Source: Mycolicibacterium nivoides
GTDB lineage: Bacteria > Actinomycetota > Actinomycetes > Mycobacteriales > Mycobacteriaceae
Assembly (NCBI RefSeq): GCF_003855255.1
Contig: NZ_CP034072.1
Coordinates: forward strand, 2,994,901-3,058,900
DNA length: 64,000 bases
Reading direction: 5' to 3'
Shown: piece after piece, positions 25,116 through 33,818 of the stretch
Layout: the number at the start of each line of letters is the position of its first letter
How positions within the stretch are numbered: position 1 is the stretch's first letter
The notes under the pieces: generated by a model
What the model saw: the letters and a program-made list of their open reading frames with translations, nothing else
Databases searched by the model: none
Told to the model about the DNA's origin: nothing
Translations under genes and position numbers: made by a program

Positions 25116-25459
25116 CGGATCTCCCCCATGTCAGCACCTCTCGCCGAATCCCTGACGATCAGTGTGCGCGACACACACACGAGTGGCCATCCAATTGCAC
25201 TGCGCGGGAACAAGATAGTTGCGCAGGAAAGGTCCCGCTCCGCACGCCATCGGCCAGTGGCAAACTGCGTGTTGAGCTTTACAAATCGCCCAACCTGTCC
25301 ACTTCACAGCCTCGGGAAGCCCGGCTGTAAAAGAACGTTCCGTCCGAAACGTCGCATATAGAGGTAGTGCACTACGCGTGAGGATGGACCGCCGGCGGCC
25401 GTACGTTTTCTTCATGAAAGCGCTGGAAAACACGGCGCTTGGTTCAGAGGAAGTTCGAA
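25116..25459. other. Intergenic region between CotH-like gene and small conserved gene
   Basis: This 344-nt stretch separates two divergent genes and must carry their promoters. No convincing coding frame, repeat or riboswitch is visible. A GAGGAAG ribosome-binding site is present at its right end, about 7 nt before the ATG at 25460. Confidence 0.5.
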
Positions 25460-25753
25460 ATGAGCATTTTTCATCCGGTTTCCGTCGACAAGCGCGAAGC
25501 CTCACAACAGACCGCATCGGATCGAGATTCACGCGAACCGGTGCTCATCACCGAACAGCAGGTGCTGTTCAGTACCGCGGCGGCAGCGGGTTCCCGAGGG
25601 GACCACAACGTCATGGCGATGGTGTCGCATGCGATGTCATCGGTGGCAGCACGCTGGCATGCGAGTACTGAGCGTCGGCATGCCCGCTACTACCCGTCGC
25701 GGTGCAGCTACCTGGAAAACAGCCTGATGGCTCGGGAGATGGACCGGCTCTGA
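25460..25753 (+). CDS. Small conserved mycobacterial protein
   Basis: A 97-residue soluble protein of the mycobacterial type ending in a RYYPSR...YLEN.LMAREMDRL-like block. An Ala-rich helix precedes this, and the N-terminus is polar. No enzymatic motif is present. ATG at 25460 has a good GAGGAAG site, while the earlier in-frame ATG lacks one. Function is unknown. Confidence 0.75.
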   Translation: MSIFHPVSVDKREASQQTASDRDSREPVLITEQQVLFSTAAAAGSRGDHNVMAMVSHAMSSVAARWHASTERRHARYYPSRCSYLENSLMAREMDRL

Positions 25754-25767
25754 TCACCCCGCCCGGG

Positions 25768-26736
25768 TCAGCTCGCCAACGCGGCAGGCGTGACCACCTC
25801 GGAGTATCGCGATGCGTCGCCGGCGATCGACCTGCTGCGCCGTCCGTGGACGTCGACCGGGATATCGCCGGCCAGCGTGATCCGGCTGAGCCGGCGGAAC
25901 TGGTCGTCGTAGTCGGCCACCGCGTAGTGCTGGGTGGCCCGGTTGTCCCAGATCGCCAGGTCGCCGGGTTCCCAGCTCCATCGAATGGTGTTCTCCAGCT
26001 TGATGACCCGGTTCTGGAGCAGCTGGAACAGCGTGGCCGATTCGGCGGCGCCGAGGCCGACGAACTGCTTGATGAAGTGGCCCAGCAGCAATACCCGCTT
26101 ACCGGTCTCGGGATGGACGCGCACCACCGGATGCTCGGTCTCGTAGTACACGGACTCGAACTCTTCGCGGTACTGACGGTGGCCGTCGGCGAGTTCCTCG
26201 TGACGCCCGTCGTAATCGGCCGCATAGTCGTACTGGTTGGTGTGCACCGCCCACAGGTTCTCGACCAGCGCCCGCAGCGGCTCGGGCAGCAGGTCGTACG
26301 CCGCCTCGGTCGAGGCCCACGTCGTGGTGCCGCCGTAGTCCGGCAGTGTGATCGCCCGCAGCAACGAGGCCTTCGGGATGCGGTCGACGAACGTCACATC
26401 GGTGTGCCAGCTGTTGGCCTTGTCATACCGCGAGTCGATCGGCAGGATCCGGTCCCCCCGCGAGGTGACGGTCGGATGCGCTCCCGTCGGCGTGCCGAGC
26501 AACCGGGCGAAGGCCAGCTGCCCGTCGTCGTCGAGGTGGTTTTGGCCGCGGAAGAAGATGACCTTGTGCTCAAGGAGGGCATCGTTGATCGCGGACACCG
26601 TGGCCGCGTCGAGGTTGCCGTTGACGTCGATTCCGTCGACGCGGGCCCCGATGTGGGCACCGAGCTTCACTACACGCAGAGAGGACACCCCGTCACCATC
26701 GGCGACGGGGTGTGGCAGCACCACGGTTGCGCTCAC
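25768..26736 (-). CDS. TauD/AtsK-type Fe(II)/2-oxoglutarate dioxygenase
   Basis: A 322-residue non-haem iron dioxygenase. Iron ligands are visible as HTD in NSWHTDVTF near residues 109-111 and a distal His in ATQHYAV; a 2-oxoglutarate-binding Arg lies in DDQFRRLSR. It is close to mycobacterial Rv3406-type alkylsulfatases, which release sulfite and an aldehyde from sulfate esters. The start is GTG at 26736. It lies 24 nt downstream of a small acidic protein gene on the same strand. Confidence 0.92.
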   Translation of the reverse strand: MSATVVLPHPVADGDGVSSLRVVKLGAHIGARVDGIDVNGNLDAATVSAINDALLEHKVIFFRGQNHLDDDGQLAFARLLGTPTGAHPTVTSRGDRILPIDSRYDKANSWHTDVTFVDRIPKASLLRAITLPDYGGTTTWASTEAAYDLLPEPLRALVENLWAVHTNQYDYAADYDGRHEELADGHRQYREEFESVYYETEHPVVRVHPETGKRVLLLGHFIKQFVGLGAAESATLFQLLQNRVIKLENTIRWSWEPGDLAIWDNRATQHYAVADYDDQFRRLSRITLAGDIPVDVHGRRSRSIAGDASRYSEVVTPAALAS

Positions 26737-26760
26737 TACGAGCGCAAAGACCTTCGAAGG

Positions 26761-27105
26761 TCAGTCGATACGGATGACGTAGGTGCCGTCGTCGTCACGC
26801 TCGATCTGACCGTCGAGGGCGTTGATCCACACCGGGGTGTCGCGTCGGGAACCGAGGAACGCACTCTGCACGGAACCCCCGGGCTGCAGGTCGACATTCC
26901 ACTCGTCGTCCTGGGCGACGATGGTGAGGAGCTCCTCGCCATTGGCGCGTCGGATCGAGATCACCTGGCCGTTGGCGTCCAGGTCCTCCAGATCCGCGTC
27001 GTCGTCATCGAGGTACTCATCGAGCTCGGCGTCATCGAAGATCTCGGCGTCCGAACCTCTGACATCGTCATGCACGCCGACGACTGTACTCAGCATCACG
27101 TCCAC
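26761..27105 (-). CDS. Small acidic conserved protein
   Basis: A protein of up to 114 residues. The N-terminal half is strongly acidic (EYLDDDDADLEDLD), and the C-terminal half has a DEWNVDLQPGGSVQ core with alternating strands. The family is not known to me. The start is uncertain between ATG at 27105, ATG at 27096 and downstream GTG codons. It is upstream of the dioxygenase gene and may be co-transcribed. Confidence 0.6.
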   Translation of the reverse strand: MDVMLSTVVGVHDDVRGSDAEIFDDAELDEYLDDDDADLEDLDANGQVISIRRANGEELLTIVAQDDEWNVDLQPGGSVQSAFLGSRRDTPVWINALDGQIERDDDGTYVIRID

Positions 27106-27233
27106 CGATGCAGACCCCGGCGGATTGAACCGCTAACGTGCATCCGACGTTTACAGGCTGTTCGTCCGGGGAACAAGAAGTCCCGCTGTGGCGTTGGCGA
27201 GAAACATTGGTCTTGAACTTAGGAGGATCATTC

Positions 27234-27527
27234 ATGGCTACCGATTACGACGCCCCTCGCGTCAAGGAGACCGACGAGCCCGCTGAGGAGTCGCTGGAAC
27301 AGCTGGCCACGCGGCGCACCGCAGCCGACACGGCAGTCATCGACGAGGACGAGGTGGTCGATTCGTTCGACCTGCCCGACGCTGACATCTCCGGCGAGGA
27401 GCTGAGCGTTCGGGTCATCCCCAAGCAGGCTGACGAGTTCACCTGTTCCAGCTGCTTCCTGGTGCAGCACCGCAACCGGCTGGCCCTGCAGAAGGGCGAG
27501 CAGTTGCTCTGCGTCGAGTGCGTCTGA
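27234..27527 (+). CDS. DUF4193 zinc-ribbon-like protein
   Basis: A 97-residue actinobacterial DUF4193 protein. The N-terminus is polar and acidic; the C-terminus has two Cys pairs, CSSC and CVEC, about 21 residues apart, likely binding zinc. ATG at 27234 is preceded by a strong AGGAGG at 27221-27226. It is usually a single core gene in mycobacteria and marks this stretch as chromosomal backbone. Confidence 0.92.
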   Translation: MATDYDAPRVKETDEPAEESLEQLATRRTAADTAVIDEDEVVDSFDLPDADISGEELSVRVIPKQADEFTCSSCFLVQHRNRLALQKGEQLLCVECV

Positions 27528-27561
27528 CGCGACCGACGAATCAGACCCGACAGTCGTTGTT

Positions 27562-27921
27562 CTAACGGCAGCAGTTCGGGTCGAGCACGGTGCACAACGC
27601 GACGAGCGAGTCCCGGCGCGGGCGGTGGTAGACGTTCATACCGCGCCGTTCGGACTCCACCATTCCCGCTCGCCGCAACTGCGACAGATGGTGGCTGACC
27701 GTCGATTCGGCCAGGCCCACCGCGGCCGCCAGGTCACACCCGCAGACCTCTCCAGCCTCCGCACTGAACAACAGCGACACCAGCTTCACCCGCACCGGGT
27801 CGGCCAGCGCTTTCAGCCTTAAGGCGATCTCCAGCGCTCCATCGTCATCGATCGGACCCGCCGCCACTGGTGAGCAGCAGACCGGTTCTGAGGTGTCGAC
27901 CACCGGCAACGCCTTGGGCAT
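27562..27921 (-). CDS. arsR: ArsR arsenite-responsive repressor of second ars operon
   Basis: A 119-residue winged-helix repressor. Potential arsenite ligands are C15-C16, C60-G-C62 and the terminal C117-C118. The recognition helix is ESTVSHHLSQLRRAG. It matches the island regulator at 11555 over nearly its whole length but retains the central CXC. ATG at 27921 is opposite cadI across a 100-nt operator region. Confidence 0.93.
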   Translation of the reverse strand: MPKALPVVDTSEPVCCSPVAAGPIDDDGALEIALRLKALADPVRVKLVSLLFSAEAGEVCGCDLAAAVGLAESTVSHHLSQLRRAGMVESERRGMNVYHRPRRDSLVALCTVLDPNCCR

Positions 27922-28021
27922 GCAACCATTCTGCCAGAGGATATTGACATACGTCGAAGAGGTGGCATCATCGATGCTGCCCGAATAGTTCGACATAAGT
28001 CGCAGAGGTTGGGAGCCTGAC
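27922..28021. promoter_or_regulatory. Divergent arsR/cadI promoter-operator region, second copy
   Basis: TTGACA at 27944-27949 and CATCAT at 27966-27971 form a promoter with a 16-nt spacer toward cadI. The -35 box lies in a site GACATACGTCGAAGAGGT, which is repeated directly as GACATAAGTCGCAGAGGT from 27993. The island copy has the same -35, spacer length and downstream AGGTGGCATC block. Confidence 0.65.
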
Positions 28022-28453
28022 ATGTCCCGCGCACAACTTGCCCTGAACGTCGATGATCTCGAAGAAGCCATCGCGTTCTACTCGAAGCTCTTCAATACGG
28101 CGCCGGCGAAGGTCAAGCCCGGCTATGCCAACTTCGCCATCGCCGCTCCCCCGCTCAAATTGGTGCTCATCGAAAATCCCGGGCACGGCGGGACACTCAA
28201 CCATCTCGGCGTCGAGGTCGAGTCGAGTGACCAGGTGCACGCAGAGATCGCCCGTCTCACGGACGAAGGCCTGTTCACCGAGGAGGAGATCGGCACCACC
28301 TGTTGCTTCGCCACCCAGGACAAGGTGTGGGTGACCGGTCCCGCGGGCGAGAAGTGGGAGGTCTACACAGTTCTCGCCGATTCGGAATCCTTCGGCACCG
28401 ACTCACCCGCACTCGATGGCACCGAATCCGGCGGCGCCTGCTGCACAGCGTGA
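28022..28453 (+). CDS. cadI: ArsI/CadI-family VOC metalloprotein, second copy
   Basis: A 143-residue protein nearly identical in its first 120 residues to the island copy, with Q5, H61, E113 and the vicinal C94-C95. The C-terminal tail is shorter and ends near CCTA, with fewer cysteines. It is the first gene of the operon cadI-acr3-arsC. Its stop overlaps the GTG start of acr3 by 4 nt. Confidence 0.9.
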   Translation: MSRAQLALNVDDLEEAIAFYSKLFNTAPAKVKPGYANFAIAAPPLKLVLIENPGHGGTLNHLGVEVESSDQVHAEIARLTDEGLFTEEEIGTTCCFATQDKVWVTGPAGEKWEVYTVLADSESFGTDSPALDGTESGGACCTA

Positions 28454-29523
28454 ACCAGGTTGCCCCCGCGCGGCTTTCCACGCTCGACCGGCTGCTACCG
28501 GTGTGGATCGCCGTGGCGATGGCCGTGGGCCTGCTGCTCGGAAAGCTCGTTCCAGGAGTCAACACCGCACTGAATCACGTTCAGATCGACGGCATCTCGC
28601 TGCCGATCGCACTGGGCCTGCTGATCATGATGTACCCGGTCCTGGCGAAGGTCCGCTACGACCGGCTCGACCGCGTGACCGGTGATCGCAAGCTGTTGAT
28701 CAGCTCGCTGATCCTCAACTGGGTGCTGGGTCCCGCCCTGATGTTCGCGCTGGCCTGGCTCTTTCTGCCCGATCTGCCCGAGTACCGAACGGGTCTCATC
28801 ATCGTCGGTCTGGCCCGTTGCATCGCCATGGTCATCATCTGGAACGACCTGGCCTGCGGCGACCGCGAGGCCGCCGCGGTACTGGTCGCCCTCAATTCGG
28901 TTTTTCAAGTGCTCATGTTCGCGGTGCTCGGCTGGTTCTACTTGTCGGTTCTGCCCGGCTGGCTCGGCCTGGAGCAAGCCCGCATCGACACATCACCATG
29001 GCAGATCGCCAAGTCGGTGATCATCTTCCTGGGTATTCCGCTGCTGGCCGGCTACCTGTCGCGCCGCATCGGTGAATCCGCGAAAGGCCGGGACTGGTAC
29101 GAATCGACGTTCCTGCCCCGTATCGGCCCATGGGCCCTGTACGGACTGCTGTTCACCATCGTCGTGCTGTTCGCGCTCCAGGGCGACCAGATCGCCGGCC
29201 GTCCGTGGGACGTCGCACGCATCGCGCTGCCGCTGCTGGCCTACTTCGCGATCATGTGGGGTGGCGGATACGCACTGGGAGCGGTCCTGGGGCTGGGCTA
29301 CGAGCGCACCACCACTCTCGCGTTCACAGCCGCGGGCAACAACTTCGAACTGGCCATCGCGGTGGCGATCGCGACGTACGGGGCGACCTCCGGCCAGGCT
29401 CTGGCAGGTGTGGTCGGCCCGCTCATCGAAGTGCCCGTACTCGTGGCACTGGTCTACGTGTCCCTGGGTCTGCGACGCCGGTTCGCCACCGTGGGTGACA
29501 CCAAACCCGTGAGGATCAGGTGA
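28450..29523 (+). CDS. acr3: Acr3-type arsenite efflux transporter, second copy
   Basis: A 357-residue ten-helix membrane pump with the conserved ARCIAMVIIWNDLACGD segment carrying the transport Cys. GTG at 28450 is supported by the 4-nt overlap with cadI. The sequence follows the island copy closely, apart from its shorter N- and C-termini. It exports As(III) made by the coupled arsenate reductase. Confidence 0.95.
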   Translation: MNQVAPARLSTLDRLLPVWIAVAMAVGLLLGKLVPGVNTALNHVQIDGISLPIALGLLIMMYPVLAKVRYDRLDRVTGDRKLLISSLILNWVLGPALMFALAWLFLPDLPEYRTGLIIVGLARCIAMVIIWNDLACGDREAAAVLVALNSVFQVLMFAVLGWFYLSVLPGWLGLEQARIDTSPWQIAKSVIIFLGIPLLAGYLSRRIGESAKGRDWYESTFLPRIGPWALYGLLFTIVVLFALQGDQIAGRPWDVARIALPLLAYFAIMWGGGYALGAVLGLGYERTTTLAFTAAGNNFELAIAVAIATYGATSGQALAGVVGPLIEVPVLVALVYVSLGLRRRFATVGDTKPVRIR

Positions 29524-29942
29524 TGACCGAGCGGGACCGCCCCAGCGTGTTGTTCCTGTGCACGCACAACGCAGGCCGGTCCCAGATGGCGATGGGCTTC
29601 TTGGCCCACCTCGCAGGAGACCGGGCATCCGTGTTCTCGGGAGGCTCGGAACCTGCCGACACGGTCAACGCCGCGGCCGTGGCGGCGATGGCCGAAGTCG
29701 GTATCGACATCGCGCACGAACAACCTCGGCGATGGACCGACGAGGTCGTCGAGGCGGCCGACGTCGTCGTGACGATGGGCTGCGGGGACACCTGCCCGTA
29801 CTTCCCCGGCAAGCGGTACGAGAACTGGGAGTTGGCCGATCCGGCCGGCCTAGGGGTCGAAGCGGTCCGGCCGATTCGCGACGACATCGAGCGGCGGGTT
29901 CGCGCTCTTCTCGAGGACCTCGGAATCAATCCCGTCGGCTGA
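29523..29942 (+). CDS. arsC: Arsenate reductase, short form
   Basis: A 139-residue LMW-phosphatase-type arsenate reductase with the loop CTHNAGRS near residue 14, SGGSEP, and TMGCGDTCPYFPGK. It lacks the 85-residue helical domain of the island enzyme. ATG at 29523 shares one base with the acr3 stop; a GTG at 29520 is an alternative. Last gene of the second ars operon. Confidence 0.94.
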   Translation: MTERDRPSVLFLCTHNAGRSQMAMGFLAHLAGDRASVFSGGSEPADTVNAAAVAAMAEVGIDIAHEQPRRWTDEVVEAADVVVTMGCGDTCPYFPGKRYENWELADPAGLGVEAVRPIRDDIERRVRALLEDLGINPVG

Positions 29943-29958
29943 TCCTCGAGATGCCGAC

Positions 29959-31068
29959 TCAGTCCTCGCCGCGCTCTGACTCCCCGCCGGCAGGCTTCGC
30001 GGCGGCAGCGCTCTCCTTCTTGCCCTGAGCCTTGCTGTCGGCGTGCTTGTTCAGGCCTCCGGTTACCCGGTCACTGAAGCTCTTGACGTCGGCACCTACC
30101 TGTTTCAGCGCGGCCTTGACCGCGGTGCGGCCGGCGACCTTCTTCTTCGAAACCGGTGAATCCTCCGGTTCGGCAGCCAGTTTGGCGGGCGCTTCCACGT
30201 CCGGTTGGGCCTCGGCGGTCACGTCGACCACGTCCGGCACGTCGACCACCGGGGCGTCGGGAACGTCGACGGTGACAGCCTTGAACGGCGCCCCGAGACT
30301 GATCGGCGCCGCGGCTGACAGACTGCGCAGCTGCGCGGCGTCGAAGGTGGGCGGCGGCGGCGGTGCGGTCGCCAGCGCGGTGGTGATCCCGAGCTGAGCG
30401 GCCTCGATGCCGTCGACGATCGACCTCGCCCCGTCCCCGAGGGAGACGAGGAAATTCTTCGTTCCGTCCACCGTGGCGTCGATGATGTTGCTCAGATCGA
30501 AGGTGAGCACGGCGGCGACCAGATTCTGCGTGCCCAGGATGAACGCGTTCACGGCACCGCTGCCGGCATCGAGGAACCCGTTGGCGACGTCGATGACCGC
30601 CTTGGGCCATGCGGCCTCCATCGCGGCCTGCACCACCAGATACTTCTGGTTGCGCCAGATCGCCGAATCCAGCAGCGGCTGCCCGACGGCGATCACCGAA
30701 TCCCGCACCGCCTGGGTGAAAGTGTCGAATGCCCCGACGAAGTCGAGATCGAAAATCTGCTGGATGATCTCCACCGTGACGCCGGGGATCGCCAGCACCG
30801 ACTGGCCCAGGCCGATCCCGGCCTTGCCCAGCCCCGCCAGGTAGACGGCCCAGTTCTCAGCCCAGTTGCGGATCGACTGCCGCACGATCGGCAAAGTCAG
30901 GATGTAGGGCAGCTCGAAGTCGGTGAGGTGGAAATCGGAGGCGATCGCCGGGGCCGCCGCCGGTACAGCGGGCGCCTGCCATGACGGCGTGATCGGGGAC
31001 ATCGCCACCGCGGTCGCGCCGACCATCGCCACTCCGGTGGCCAACCACGGGCGGACCGCAACGTCCAT
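29959..31068 (-). CDS. Exported mycobacterial protein with Lys/Ala-rich tail
   Basis: A 369-residue protein. A hydrophobic N-terminal segment (about residues 10-30) ending in an Ala/Pro-rich stretch indicates export. The central 200 residues are amphipathic helices, typical of mycobacterial surface proteins that carry LTLP and GTQNLVAAVL-like blocks. The C-terminus contains Val/Asp/Pro repeats and a Lys-rich disordered tail. No catalytic motif is seen. It is convergent with arsC and starts just upstream of a SnoaL-like gene. Confidence 0.7.
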   Translation of the reverse strand: MDVAVRPWLATGVAMVGATAVAMSPITPSWQAPAVPAAAPAIASDFHLTDFELPYILTLPIVRQSIRNWAENWAVYLAGLGKAGIGLGQSVLAIPGVTVEIIQQIFDLDFVGAFDTFTQAVRDSVIAVGQPLLDSAIWRNQKYLVVQAAMEAAWPKAVIDVANGFLDAGSGAVNAFILGTQNLVAAVLTFDLSNIIDATVDGTKNFLVSLGDGARSIVDGIEAAQLGITTALATAPPPPPTFDAAQLRSLSAAAPISLGAPFKAVTVDVPDAPVVDVPDVVDVTAEAQPDVEAPAKLAAEPEDSPVSKKKVAGRTAVKAALKQVGADVKSFSDRVTGGLNKHADSKAQGKKESAAAAKPAGGESERGED

Positions 31069-31196
31069 ACACAGACCCCAATCCTGAGAATTACATGAGA
31101 TTGACGGAACTGTAACCCGCCAAGTCCGGTCCGGCGCGCTAACCGCCGAACGGAGTCGCGGCGATCCGCGCCGGTACGCCATCGGCCTGGCCTACC

Positions 31197-31628
31197 GTGA
31201 CATTCGTGACTGAAGCCGCCATTCGACAGCGCATCGCCGACGGTGTGGATGCGATCCGGGCGCGGGACCTCGACAGGCTCACGGCCCTCTACGCGCCCGA
31301 CGTCGTGTCCTTCGACCTCGGCGCACCGCTGCGGTACGCGGGAGACGACAACAAGCGAAGGGCCTGGCAGGAAGTCTTCACCGCGTACACCGGACCGATC
31401 GGCTACGACGTACACGAGCTGACCGTCACCACCGAGGGCGACATCGCGTTCGTACACAGCCTCAATCACGTCCGCGGCACCCTGGCCAGCGGCCGCGACA
31501 TCGACATGTGGCTGCGATGGACGGCATGTCTGCGGTGCGTCGACGGCGTCTGGCGCGTCTTTCACGACCACGTCTCGGTGCCCGCGGACCTTGAGTACGG
31601 CAAGGCAATCGTGAATCTCACGCCGTGA
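31197..31628 (+). CDS. SnoaL-like / NTF2-fold protein
   Basis: A 143-residue NTF2-like protein. An opening helix with the repeated AIRARDLDRLTALYAPDVVSFD motif forms the cone, and a VWRVFHDHVS strand ends it. Members are often isomerases or cyclases or bind small ligands. The start is GTG at 31197, with an in-frame GTG at 31206 as an alternative. It lies 78 nt upstream of the P450 gene and could be co-transcribed. Substrate unknown. Confidence 0.82.
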   Translation: MTFVTEAAIRQRIADGVDAIRARDLDRLTALYAPDVVSFDLGAPLRYAGDDNKRRAWQEVFTAYTGPIGYDVHELTVTTEGDIAFVHSLNHVRGTLASGRDIDMWLRWTACLRCVDGVWRVFHDHVSVPADLEYGKAIVNLTP

Positions 31629-31706
31629 TCCACCAGAACCGCCCACACCACGGCACATAGTTCCTATCCTCAGACCTGCAGACCCACAACGGCGTTGGGA
31701 GCGCAG

Positions 31707-33068
31707 ATGACCGAGGGTGCGACGGCAGAGGCTCGACATATCGAGCACAGCTACCACTTCGATCGGCACACCCCGCAGTATCGCGACCAGTTCGAGCCGA
31801 TCACCTCGGAGATGCTGGGCACCTGCCCGCTGGCCTGGACCGACACCTACGGCGGGCACTGGGTGGCCGCCGGCAGCAGCGAAGTCTTCGAACTCGCCCG
31901 CTGCCCACACATCTCGAATGACAACGACATCGTCGGGGAACGAAAAGGCTATCGGGGCATCAACATTCCGCGCGGCGAAGTGAGCACGCAGTTCCGCGGC
32001 GGCATGTTGGAGATGGATGATCCCGAGCACCGCGCCTACCGGACACCGCTCAACGGCTACCTGTCACCGGCCGCTGTCGCACGGTGGAAGCCGGTGGTCG
32101 ACGAGCTCGTCAGGGCGTGCCTGGACGAGAAGATCGAAGACGGCAGTATCGATTTCGTCGACGATCTGGCGAACATCGTCCCGGCGGTACTGACCCTGGG
32201 ACTGCTCGGTGTCCCCCTCTCCGAATGGGAGATCTACTGCGAACCCGCGCACGCATCGGTGTACACGCGCGCCGACTCCCCCGACGCCAAACGCGTCTTC
32301 GACCTGTCCGTGGCCTCCGCGATCCACATGATGGGCCACGTTGCGGTGATCCGCGAAGATCCACGTCCGGGGTTGATCGACGCCATGGTCCGGATGCGCG
32401 TCGATGGCGAGCCGGCACCCGATTCCGAGATCCTGGGCATGCTCATGCTCCTGATCGGCGGGGGTTTCGACACCACCACTGCACTGACCGCGCATTCGCT
32501 CGAGTGGCTCTCCCTGCACCCCGATCAGCGTCAGCGGTTGAGCCGGGACCGTGCTTCCCTCCTCGACTCGGCGACCGAGGAGTTCCTCCGTTTCTTCACC
32601 CCGGCCCCCGGGGACGGCCGCACGATCTCCGAGGACATCGAGGTCGATGGCGTGCCACTCAAAGAGGGTGAGCGGCTGTGGTTGTCGTGGGCGATGGCCA
32701 ACCGCGACCCGCGGGTCTTCGAGAACCCGAACGTGCTCATGATGGACCGAACGGGTAACCGCCACTTCAGTTTCGGCCTGGGTGTGCATCGGTGTATCGG
32801 CTCGAATGTGGCGCGCACGGTGTTCAAGTCGATGCTCACCGGGGTGCTCGACCGGATGCCGGATTACCGGTGCGATCCCCACGGCACCGTGCACTACGAG
32901 ACCATCGGCGTCATCCAGGGCATGCAGCATCTGCCCGCGACATTCACGCCGGGCCGCCGGACCGGTCCGGGTCTGGCCGAGACACTGGAGAAACTGCAAC
33001 GGATCTGCGACGAGCAGCAACTGGCCGCGCCGATCACCGTGCACAAGGCGACCGCGATCATCGACTGA
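31707..33068 (+). CDS. Cytochrome P450
   Basis: A 453-residue P450. The haem loop is FSFGLGVHRCIG with the ligand C363. The I-helix is GGGFDTTTA at 251-259 with acid-alcohol residues D255-T256, and ExxR is E292-R295. It lacks a membrane anchor, as expected for a soluble bacterial enzyme reduced by ferredoxin, but no ferredoxin gene is nearby. ATG at 31707 is preferred over 31695. It is followed by a small exported protein (12 nt) and a cupin gene, probably an operon. Confidence 0.95.
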   Translation: MTEGATAEARHIEHSYHFDRHTPQYRDQFEPITSEMLGTCPLAWTDTYGGHWVAAGSSEVFELARCPHISNDNDIVGERKGYRGINIPRGEVSTQFRGGMLEMDDPEHRAYRTPLNGYLSPAAVARWKPVVDELVRACLDEKIEDGSIDFVDDLANIVPAVLTLGLLGVPLSEWEIYCEPAHASVYTRADSPDAKRVFDLSVASAIHMMGHVAVIREDPRPGLIDAMVRMRVDGEPAPDSEILGMLMLLIGGGFDTTTALTAHSLEWLSLHPDQRQRLSRDRASLLDSATEEFLRFFTPAPGDGRTISEDIEVDGVPLKEGERLWLSWAMANRDPRVFENPNVLMMDRTGNRHFSFGLGVHRCIGSNVARTVFKSMLTGVLDRMPDYRCDPHGTVHYETIGVIQGMQHLPATFTPGRRTGPGLAETLEKLQRICDEQQLAAPITVHKATAIID

Positions 33069-33080
33069 AAGTGAAATGAC

Positions 33081-33401
33081 ATGAAAGCCCTGATCACCAC
33101 CCGACACCTGATCGTCACCGCCTGCTCCGCGGTCGCGATGGTGGCGGCGACTTCGGTCGCCGCCCTTCCTGCCCCGTCGACCGCGCTGGCGGCCTGCCCG
33201 AACGGCGAGGACAACGACACCTACACCCAGAATTGTGTCCCCTACCTGGTGCCGAACTCACCGAGCGGCAACAACCTGTGCCCGCCCGGGGTGAGCGGCA
33301 CGGAATGCGGTTCGGCAGAGATCCAGACGACTCCCACTGCGCCGATCGCACCGACCGGCCCCGAGCAGGAGCTCGAAGACGTGAGCACGCCGGACTTCTG
33401 A
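33081..33401 (+). CDS. Ibp1-like small secreted protein
   Basis: A 106-residue exported protein. A signal peptide of about 38 residues ends in ALA-A. The mature part has the CPNGEDNDTYTQNCVPYLVP pattern and two further Cys, suggesting two disulfides, then a Pro/Thr-rich tail. It resembles mycobacterial proteins labelled intersectin-EH-binding Ibp1. It sits in the P450-cupin cluster. Confidence 0.8.
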   Translation: MKALITTRHLIVTACSAVAMVAATSVAALPAPSTALAACPNGEDNDTYTQNCVPYLVPNSPSGNNLCPPGVSGTECGSAEIQTTPTAPIAPTGPEQELEDVSTPDF

Positions 33402-33414
33402 TGGCGCAGCGAAC

Positions 33415-33705
33415 ATGACGACCGGATCCCACGGCGAGATCCAGCTCGAAAATGACTGGTTCCGTGTGACTCAGTGGACGATCGACCCGGGTGGTGCGAT
33501 TCCGATGCACCGGCACGATCACGAGTACGTGGTTGTCCCACTGGTCACCGACACCATGCATGTCGTCACCGCCGACGGTACCGAGATCGTCGCAGAACTC
33601 GTCGCCGGCCAGAGCTATTCACGCCCGGCGGGTTCCGAGCACACCGTCGAGAATCGCGGTGACCTCCAACCGATCGTCTTCGTCGAAGTGGAGCGACTCT
33701 CCTAG
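33415..33705 (+). CDS. Cupin-domain protein
   Basis: A 96-residue single cupin. Metal ligands of the first motif are in PMHRHDHEYVVVP (three His and a Glu), and the second motif includes GSEHTVENRG. It may be a small dioxygenase, isomerase or sensor; substrate unknown. It begins 13 nt after the small secreted protein and likely ends the P450 operon. Confidence 0.87.
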   Translation: MTTGSHGEIQLENDWFRVTQWTIDPGGAIPMHRHDHEYVVVPLVTDTMHVVTADGTEIVAELVAGQSYSRPAGSEHTVENRGDLQPIVFVEVERLS

Positions 33706-33818
33706 CATCCGGTGTGACGCGCGCATCACCTCCCGGAGTGCGCTTCAGGGCCCTGACGGGCGGTTTTCCCCCGAATTGGGGGACGACGGGAGGCTGCCGC
33801 GCCCATAATCTCGTTGCC

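Noticed and set aside
25378..25671. Plus-strand open frame starting before the small conserved protein
   Set aside because: It overlaps the better-supported gene in another frame and has no ribosome site or known pattern.
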